Part shown: positions 1 through 4,852 of the stretch, in pieces | Layout: each line of letters starts with the position of its first letter | How positions within the stretch are numbered: the first letter of the stretch is position 1 | Assembly: GCA_903833025.1 (NCBI GenBank) | Contig: CAILDT010000023.1 | Span: forward strand, 1-9,132 | DNA: 9,132 nt | Reading direction: 5' to 3' | Origin: an uncultured Bacteroidota bacterium | Lineage (GTDB): Bacteria; Bacteroidota; Bacteroidia; 2-12-FULL-35-15 | Made by a program: the position numbers and the translations under genes | Notes under the pieces: model-generated | What the model was told of the DNA's origin: nothing | The model's database searches: none | The model's input: the letters and a program-made list of their open reading frames with translations, nothing else

Positions 1-48
1 AAATTAATTCTTTCACAGGAGTTTTTTGTTTAAAGTTGTTGTTTTTAT

Positions 49-2478
49 TTATCTTAATAATTGTACAAAACCATAACGTGTTGCTTTTAATCCAGTGCCA
101 CTCAACTCATAGTAATAAACCCCATCAGTTTGCGCACCTCCATTCCAGTTGTTTTGGTAATCGCCGTTTTCATAAACTTTATTTCCCCAACGATTATAAA
201 CGGTCAGTTTTGTTCCTGGGAAAAACTCAAGGTTTTTGAAATATAAATACTGGTTCACATTATTTGCTCCGGGGTTATTAGGCGTAAATACATTTGGTTC
301 TTGAATATCCGAAACAATTATATAATCAAATCTGATAGTATCCCAACAACCATTACTGCTTTGCACTGCCTCGGTTACGTGATACGTTCCATCGGTTAAA
401 TAAGTATGACTTGGATTTTGTCCGCTATGCCAAGAAGTAGCACTATCACCAAAATTCCAAACCCAAGCAGTGATAGTACCTGATGGAACGGTAGATAAAT
501 CGTGGAAATTAACCAACCCAGGAGGTGAAGTGTTTGGAGGTGTTTCATTAAAGTTTGCGTGTGGTGAATCGAAAAGTGTAACTATACTTGTAGTATCAGC
601 GGTGCATCCATTTTGATATGTTAAAGTAACGGTATAAGTTCCTGCAGTTGTAACACTAATAGATTGTGAGGTTTCGGCAGTTGACCAAGTATAAATAGCA
701 CCACCAGCAGGATTTGCAGTTGCTGTTAAAATAACATTGGTTCCAGGACAAACGGGGCTGTTATTACTAATGGTAACTATTGGACTAACATTAGTAATAG
801 TTACTGGAGGTGAAGTACCAACACAACCAAACGAATCGGTAACAGTTACTGTAAACGTTCCGTTGTTCACAATTATAGAATCGATAATACTTGAATTCGA
901 CCACATATAATTGGTGTATATTGATGTAGAATCGACGTGTAAAACAGTGGTATTGCCAGAGCAGGTAAACAATGCCCCTGTTATTAAAGGTGTTGGTGTT
1001 GGGTGCACTGTAATATCAGCAGAAACTGATTTATAACAACCATTTAATTTGGTGGTGCAATAATAAGTTCCCGAAGTAGTTGCTTCTATAGAGGTGGCAG
1101 ATGAACCCATATTCCACAAATAACTGTCGTAATTTGTGGGAGTAATGGATAGCAAAACACTATCGCCCTGACAAAAGGCTGCCTGACTTGGAGTAATTAC
1201 AGGATGAAAAAGTGAAAGCCCTGTCGTATCAATATAAACATTAACATTAACAATGGTAGTACCAACCGGAACACCATTATCAGTGGCGGTAAATGTGATT
1301 ACGTTATTTCCATAATTAGAAGGTGCGGCAATAACTCGAACTACAGCGTCTGCCACATTTCCTGAATTGTTACTCACAACAGTTGCATTTGTTATTCCTC
1401 CAAGGTTTAAGGAAATATTGGTGATTTGCCCTGCTTCGGGAGATAAAAATAACGCATTAAGATAAAGCGTATCTGTTGCGCCGCATATCTTTATAGTATC
1501 ACAATTGTTTAAACCTGATGCAATAGGAGGTATGTTAGTACTTGCACAGGAGTTAAAATATAGCGATTGATAATTTAACCAAGAAACCCCATTAATATTT
1601 GGTAAATAAGCACCTGTATAAGAAACTCCTGGTATTCCAAATTCCCCCAACTGATAGTCAGTAACACCATCTCCTTTATTCACACCAACAGTAGCTGGTT
1701 CTGCTGGATTACCATCAAAACCATTTACACCCGAAGAAGCGTCACCAGTTGTCCATTCCATACTACCGTAACAAAACGCAATATTATTTCCTGCCGGCAA
1801 AATAGGGTCAGTACCATCTGTAATAATAACTTGAAAAGAATTTCTTTTGTCGGCGTGATTATTATAATATCCAACGGAATCCCACTGAACAATCATATAA
1901 TGAGGTGTAATTTTATAATAAACTAAACCACTTGTTGGTGCCGTAGTTTCCACATCAGCCCAAAAAGGAGCAACCATTACGTAAGCAGAAGAAGGAAATC
2001 CAACCGGTGTATATGTTCCATAAGCGCCAGTGAAGGAAACATTTCCATTATTATTTATATAAAGCGACGTATAACTGTTTCCATACAAACAAAAGGTAAA
2101 AGGAATAGTTTTTTGAGCTGTAGAACCATCATCATTTCTATAATCAGGAGGCGTTCCTATCGTAATTTCAGCTATGTGAAATGATGTATCAATGGTCGCA
2201 ATGCAACTACAATTCGCACCAGCGGTAGTAGGTTGGTTAGGGTGATAAACTAAGTTTTTCTGAACAGGATGTCGAACAACACCGTCATTGTTAGTTGCAA
2301 TAGAATTAAGCGGTCTTGTAGGGTGTGCGTCAGGCACCTGAATATATTCCATATCAGGCGTCAATTTTCCGTGCGCTTTCATATCCTCATAAACAGAGGC
2401 AGGAACTATCATTTTTTGCGAAAATCCTTGTAAAGTAATTACTGCAAGAACAACAATGGAGAGTACTAATTTTTTCAT
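49..2478 (-). CDS. Secreted nidogen-like/Ig-like/PKD protein with T9SS type B (gliding motility-associated) C-terminal sorting domain
   Basis: Predicted cell-surface or secreted adhesin-like protein of 809 residues. Residues 1-21 form a signal peptide (MKK, a hydrophobic stretch, then GFSQ). Residues ~100-310 resemble a nidogen-like (NIDO) domain, with a YINNNGNVSF strand, APFWADV and an IVQW strand. Residues ~325-415 look like a cadherin/Ig-type beta domain. Three Ig-like repeats follow (~425-492, 493-563, 564-637), each with a Cys near its start, a central Y.W or Y.WS core and a GTY/GTF..T strand. Residues ~638-722 are a PKD domain (WVWNFGD at 672-678, HTYLTDGTYHVT at 691-702). Residues 727-809 match the gliding motility-associated C-terminal (CHU_C) domain: NVFTPN, LTVYNRWGNKVYEN and DGVYYYEL. 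By family knowledge this domain directs export through the type IX secretion system and is processed at the surface. The ATG at 2478 is chosen because the signal peptide follows it directly; its leader is A-rich without Shine-Dalgarno. The ligand is unknown. Confidence 0.9.
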   Translation of the reverse strand: MKKLVLSIVVLAVITLQGFSQKMIVPASVYEDMKAHGKLTPDMEYIQVPDAHPTRPLNSIATNNDGVVRHPVQKNLVYHPNQPTTAGANCSCIATIDTSFHIAEITIGTPPDYRNDDGSTAQKTIPFTFCLYGNSYTSLYINNNGNVSFTGAYGTYTPVGFPSSAYVMVAPFWADVETTAPTSGLVYYKITPHYMIVQWDSVGYYNNHADKRNSFQVIITDGTDPILPAGNNIAFCYGSMEWTTGDASSGVNGFDGNPAEPATVGVNKGDGVTDYQLGEFGIPGVSYTGAYLPNINGVSWLNYQSLYFNSCASTNIPPIASGLNNCDTIKICGATDTLYLNALFLSPEAGQITNISLNLGGITNATVVSNNSGNVADAVVRVIAAPSNYGNNVITFTATDNGVPVGTTIVNVNVYIDTTGLSLFHPVITPSQAAFCQGDSVLLSITPTNYDSYLWNMGSSATSIEATTSGTYYCTTKLNGCYKSVSADITVHPTPTPLITGALFTCSGNTTVLHVDSTSIYTNYMWSNSSIIDSIIVNNGTFTVTVTDSFGCVGTSPPVTITNVSPIVTISNNSPVCPGTNVILTATANPAGGAIYTWSTAETSQSISVTTAGTYTVTLTYQNGCTADTTSIVTLFDSPHANFNETPPNTSPPGLVNFHDLSTVPSGTITAWVWNFGDSATSWHSGQNPSHTYLTDGTYHVTEAVQSSNGCWDTIRFDYIIVSDIQEPNVFTPNNPGANNVNQYLYFKNLEFFPGTKLTVYNRWGNKVYENGDYQNNWNGGAQTDGVYYYELSGTGLKATRYGFVQLLR

Positions 2479-2608
2479 AGTTTGTTTTAATTAATTATTT
2501 AGGGTGTAAAAGTATAAATTGTATATGGCTTTTTCTAATTAATAGACGAAATAAAGAGTAAAAAGGTTGCATTGGTTTTATATAGTTTTAATTTTAAAAG
2601 CCAATTCT

Positions 2609-2728
2609 CTGTTTAAAAAGTGTTTTTCATTTCTAAACAGTGCTTTTCATTTCTAAAGAGACCTCTTTAGAATTAAACAAGCTTCTTTAAAATTAAAGAG
2701 ACCTCTTTGGAAATAAACAAGGTTCTTT
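2609..2728. repeat. Degenerate 20-bp tandem repeat array, about six units, with internal dyad symmetry
   Basis: Six contiguous units of exactly 20 bp start at 2609, 2629, 2649, 2669, 2689 and 2709. TAAA occupies columns 6-9 in all six and A occupies column 11 in all six. The last four end in TTCTTT or CTCTTT. Units 3 and 5 share an exact 15-mer, TAAAGAGACCTCTTT (2654-2668 and 2694-2708). Units 4 and 6 share TAAACAAG.TTCTTT with one difference. This gives a 40-bp higher-order period: 2649-2688 against 2689-2728 matches at 33 of 40 positions. The first unit is the most diverged. The array begins 131 bp from the adhesin start codon and ends 105 bp before the MATE start codon. Its function is unknown; a multi-site operator or a transcribed hairpin array is inferred. 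Confidence 0.75.
2651..2672. repeat. Perfect inverted repeat, 10-bp arms with 2-bp centre
   Basis: The arms are TTCTAAAGAG (2651-2660) and CTCTTTAGAA (2663-2672), separated by AC. It lies in the third unit of the 20-bp array. The same core in the fifth unit (AAAGAG-AC-CTCTTT, 2695-2708) keeps 6-bp arms. It could be a dimeric regulator site or an RNA hairpin. No T-tract follows on either strand, so it is not called a terminator. Confidence 0.65.
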
Positions 2729-2741
2729 GTGTTTTTTCACT

Positions 2742-2755
2742 CCTTATATATAAGG
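2742..2755. promoter_or_regulatory. Perfect 14-bp palindrome, candidate operator
   Basis: CCTTATATATAAGG is its own reverse complement. It lies 78 bp before the MATE start codon and 62 bp upstream of that gene's -7 element. G+C occurs only at the outer pairs around an alternating TA core, a layout compatible with a dimeric transcription factor site. The binding protein is not known and no regulator gene is in the window. Confidence 0.45.
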
Positions 2756-2816
2756 TATGGTTTTTAATCTTTATACCGAAACAAATAAATTACCCCTCAT
2801 TATTATAGATAAAACA

Positions 2817-2824
2817 TATCTTTG
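2817..2824 (+). promoter_or_regulatory. Bacteroidetes -7 element (TAnnTTTG) of the MATE gene; near-leaderless start
   Basis: TATCTTTG matches the Bacteroidetes primary sigma factor -7 consensus TAnnTTTG exactly. The ATG begins only 8 bp after its last base, so transcription should begin within a few bases of the start codon. I see no TTG -33 element at the usual distance. Confidence 0.5.
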
Positions 2825-2832
2825 CGCCCCTT

Positions 2833-4179
2833 ATGGAATCGCTTTTATCGACAAATTACCGTACTGATTACCGAAAAACCTTGTTACTTGCCTATCCTGT
2901 GGTGCTTAGTCAACTTGGACATATTATGGTGGGCGTGGTAGATACCGCTATGGTGGGGCAAATAGGCACAGTGCAACAGGCAGCTGTTGCGCTGTCCAAC
3001 AGTTTGTATATGTTGGTATTGGTTTTCGGGCTTGGCGTGTCGTACGGTATTACCCCGTTGGTAGCTGCTGCCGACAGCCGGAAAGACTTTTCGGAAAATG
3101 CGTTGTTGCTAAAGCACAGCATCATTATTAATACCGTAATGGGCATTTTGCTTTTTACTCTATTATATATAGCGTCGCCGGTTCTTAATTTATTTGGGCA
3201 AAAACAAGAAGTGGTAGATATGGCTATCCCTTTTTTAAATGTAATGATGCTCGGGATGATTCCTTTATGTATTTTCTCCGGTTTCAAGCAGTTTACCGAA
3301 GGGCTTTCCTTTACTCGTGTAGCAATGTTGATTACATTGGGTTCCAATATTATCAACATAGTTTTAAATTATGCTATGATTTTCGGACATTGGGGATTCC
3401 CGAAAATGGGTATTATGGGTGCCTGCTGGGCTACTTTTATTTCGAGAGTAGTTATGGCTTTGGGGATGTTTTTATATGTGTATTTCAACAGGCATTTTCA
3501 AAAATACTGGAAAGGATTTAATGTATTGAAAATAACAAAAGCACGAACTCTTAAAATATTGGGCTTGGGCGTTCCATCGGGCTTGCAATGGGTTTTTGAA
3601 GTCGGCGCATTTGCATTTGCAGTGGTAATGATTGGCTGGATAAGCCCGATGGCACAAGCAGCACATCAGGTAGCGTTAAGCATTGCTGCCACCACCTATA
3701 TGATGGCGAGCGGATTGTCGGCAGCGGCTTCGGTAAGGGTAGGAAATCAGTTGGGGTTAAAAAACAAACAAGGAGTGCGCCGAGCAGGATTTTCAGCCTT
3801 TATAATAGTAATTGCTTTTATGAGTTTAATGGCGGTTTGTTTTATTTTATTTCGAGATTTTTTGCCCACCATCTTTAATAATGAGCAGCAAGTAATACGT
3901 ATTGCCTCTTCATTAATAGTTATTGCTGCCTTTTTTCAACTAAGCGATGGGGTGCAAGTAGTGGGGTTGGGCGCTTTGCGAGGAATGAAAGATGTAAAAA
4001 TTCCTACCTTAATCACTCTTTTCGCCTATTGGATTGTAGGTTTGCCGATGAGTTATTTGTTTGCTTTTCCACTTCATTTGGGCGTTCAGGGCATTTGGTA
4101 CGGCTTGTCGTTAGGGCTCGGAATTGCCGCCATCTTATTATTTCTTCGGTTCAATTATGTTAGCAAACGCATTTGCTAA
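2833..4179 (+). CDS. MATE family multidrug efflux transporter (NorM-like)
   Basis: Inner-membrane antiporter expected to export cationic drugs or other small toxic compounds in exchange for Na+ or H+. The 448-residue length is usual for bacterial NorM-type MATE proteins. About 12 hydrophobic segments are visible in two halves: the N half begins with PVVLSQLGHIMVGVVDTAMVG (residues 22-42) and the C half begins around LGLGVPSGLQWVFEVGAF (residues ~244-261). Asp37 in the first helix (VVDTAMVG) sits where NorM proteins carry a conserved, ion-coupling-linked Asp. The ATG at 2833 is preferred because it lies just after a TAnnTTTG promoter element and leaves the first helix intact. By eye the gene is somewhat richer in G+C than the helicase gene downstream, which may only reflect membrane-protein codon needs. 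It is probably monocistronic, since a separate promoter follows before the next gene. The substrate cannot be told from sequence. Confidence 0.93.
   Translation: MESLLSTNYRTDYRKTLLLAYPVVLSQLGHIMVGVVDTAMVGQIGTVQQAAVALSNSLYMLVLVFGLGVSYGITPLVAAADSRKDFSENALLLKHSIIINTVMGILLFTLLYIASPVLNLFGQKQEVVDMAIPFLNVMMLGMIPLCIFSGFKQFTEGLSFTRVAMLITLGSNIINIVLNYAMIFGHWGFPKMGIMGACWATFISRVVMALGMFLYVYFNRHFQKYWKGFNVLKITKARTLKILGLGVPSGLQWVFEVGAFAFAVVMIGWISPMAQAAHQVALSIAATTYMMASGLSAAASVRVGNQLGLKNKQGVRRAGFSAFIIVIAFMSLMAVCFILFRDFLPTIFNNEQQVIRIASSLIVIAAFFQLSDGVQVVGLGALRGMKDVKIPTLITLFAYWIVGLPMSYLFAFPLHLGVQGIWYGLSLGLGIAAILLFLRFNYVSKRIC
4160..4179 (+). other. Stem-loop containing the MATE stop codon
   Basis: The 8-bp perfect arms TTAGCAAA (4160-4167) and TTTGCTAA (4172-4179) enclose the loop CGCA. 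The right arm contains the TAA stop codon. No U-tract follows (the next bases are AGAATAAAAC), so it is not a canonical intrinsic terminator. It may instead define or protect the mRNA 3' end. Confidence 0.4.
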
Positions 4180-4193
4180 AGAATAAAACTAAA

Positions 4194-4224
4194 TTGACTT
4201 ACCCCTCTTTAATTGTTACCTTTG
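4194..4224 (+). promoter_or_regulatory. Bacteroidetes-type promoter for the 4299-8182 operon
   Basis: TTG at 4194-4196 is followed after 20 bp by TACCTTTG at 4217-4224, a match to both halves of the Bacteroidetes consensus (TTG, about 19-20 bp, TAnnTTTG). The start of transcription should fall near 4229, giving a leader of about 70 nt before the ATG at 4299. Confidence 0.65.
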
Positions 4225-4244
4225 TATGAATTGAGAAAGAGAAC

Positions 4245-4279
4245 TAATAATTTTTTCTATCGATTTGAAATAATTATTA
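4245..4279 (+). promoter_or_regulatory. AT-rich stem-loop in the 5' leader of the operon
   Basis: The arms 4245-4257 and 4267-4279 pair at 12 of 13 positions, with one T-T mismatch at 4253/4271, around a 9-nt loop (TATCGATTT). The stem lies wholly between the predicted transcription start (about 4229) and the ATG at 4299. Only one G-C pair is present, so RNA stability is modest. It may affect mRNA stability or be a DNA-level operator. No known riboswitch was recognised. Confidence 0.4.
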
Positions 4280-4298
4280 ACCTCTAAATTCAATTAAA

Positions 4299-4850
4299 AT
4301 GTCAAAATTAAAAATCGGATTCTACTCTCTTTACGAAACGGAAATCCAAGACAGTTACGTTGGTACTATATTAATAACCGATTCGTATGGTATCCCCCTT
4401 GAATTTAAATGCACCCACTCGGTAAAAGCTACGGGCATTCAAAAAGCATTATACGGCGAACGGCTGAAACCATACATAGGCATTGAGCTTTGCGGTGTGC
4501 CACTTATTAAATCAATTGCTAATTCGCCTGATTTCATTTTTGTGGATGCCGAGTATCTACTTTCAATAAGGACAAAAATAACTACACCAGTAATCCTTAT
4601 CGGCAAGGCAGATAAAGAGAAATTGGAAACTCCTGAAGAGTATAATAAAGATGGAAAAATATTAATAGCTCACGAATATAATACTTTCGAACCTGTGGAA
4701 ATACAATATCACCCCGAATTTGAGAAGGACAATAAAAATACATTTGAAGGAGTTTTTTCGATTTGTACTAATTTCGATTTGACGGAGCCCTTTGCAAGAA
4801 TGAAAAAATCGGTAGAAATACTTGGCAAAAGCGATAACAAATTCAAATAA
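4299..4850 (+). CDS. Conserved-looking uncharacterised protein paired with an SNF2 ATPase gene
   Basis: Predicted soluble cytoplasmic protein of 183 residues with no signal peptide or membrane segment. Residues 5-35 form alternating hydrophobic strands (KIGFYSLY, VGTILITDSYG). The segment PLEFKCT..VKATGIQKALYG (33-53) followed by LKPYIG (56-61) resembles, from memory, an unnamed family in Planctomycetes and other phyla that reads roughly PLEFhCTaPVKpnraQeiLYGptL.PyL. I cannot confirm this without a search and give no function. Residues ~140-160 (PEFEKDNKNTFEGVFSICTNF) are polar, and ~161-180 could be an amphipathic helix (DLTEPFARMKKSVEILG). It is the first gene after the promoter at 4194-4224. 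Its stop lies 2 bp from the helicase ATG, so the two are almost certainly co-transcribed and perhaps translationally coupled. An accessory or specificity partner of the helicase is the natural guess. Confidence 0.85.
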   Translation: MSKLKIGFYSLYETEIQDSYVGTILITDSYGIPLEFKCTHSVKATGIQKALYGERLKPYIGIELCGVPLIKSIANSPDFIFVDAEYLLSIRTKITTPVILIGKADKEKLETPEEYNKDGKILIAHEYNTFEPVEIQYHPEFEKDNKNTFEGVFSICTNFDLTEPFARMKKSVEILGKSDNKFK

Positions 4851-4852
4851 AA

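Larger units (their letters stand above)
2479..2832. other. Divergent intergenic region between adhesin and MATE genes
   Basis: This 354-bp AT-rich gap separates the two divergent start codons and has no convincing ORF. It holds a 20-bp tandem repeat array (2609-2728), a 14-bp perfect palindrome (2742-2755) and a Bacteroidetes-type -7 element for the MATE gene (2817-2824). For the minus-strand adhesin gene the best promoter candidate I see is TACTTTTA (minus strand, 2507-2514), one mismatch from TAnnTTTG and 28 bp before the ATG. It has no clear -33 partner and is weak. Nothing recognisable lies in 2515-2588. Confidence 0.7.

Noticed and set aside
1..48. Possible start of another minus-strand gene (GTG near position 16) or a terminator for the adhesin gene
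   Set aside because: Only about five codons would be visible, and no hairpin with a T-tract is seen, so neither can be supported.
36..239. 67-codon plus-strand open frame opposite the adhesin C terminus
   Set aside because: It starts at TTG, is antisense to the conserved T9SS sorting domain and is low-complexity; it is a shadow frame.
2609..2728. Possible CRISPR array
   Set aside because: The repeats are contiguous with no unique spacers, are only 20 bp and are degenerate, and no cas gene is present.
2910..3359. 149-codon minus-strand open frame inside the MATE gene
   Set aside because: It is antisense to a well-supported membrane transporter, has no recognisable domain and has no promoter of its own; it is a shadow frame.
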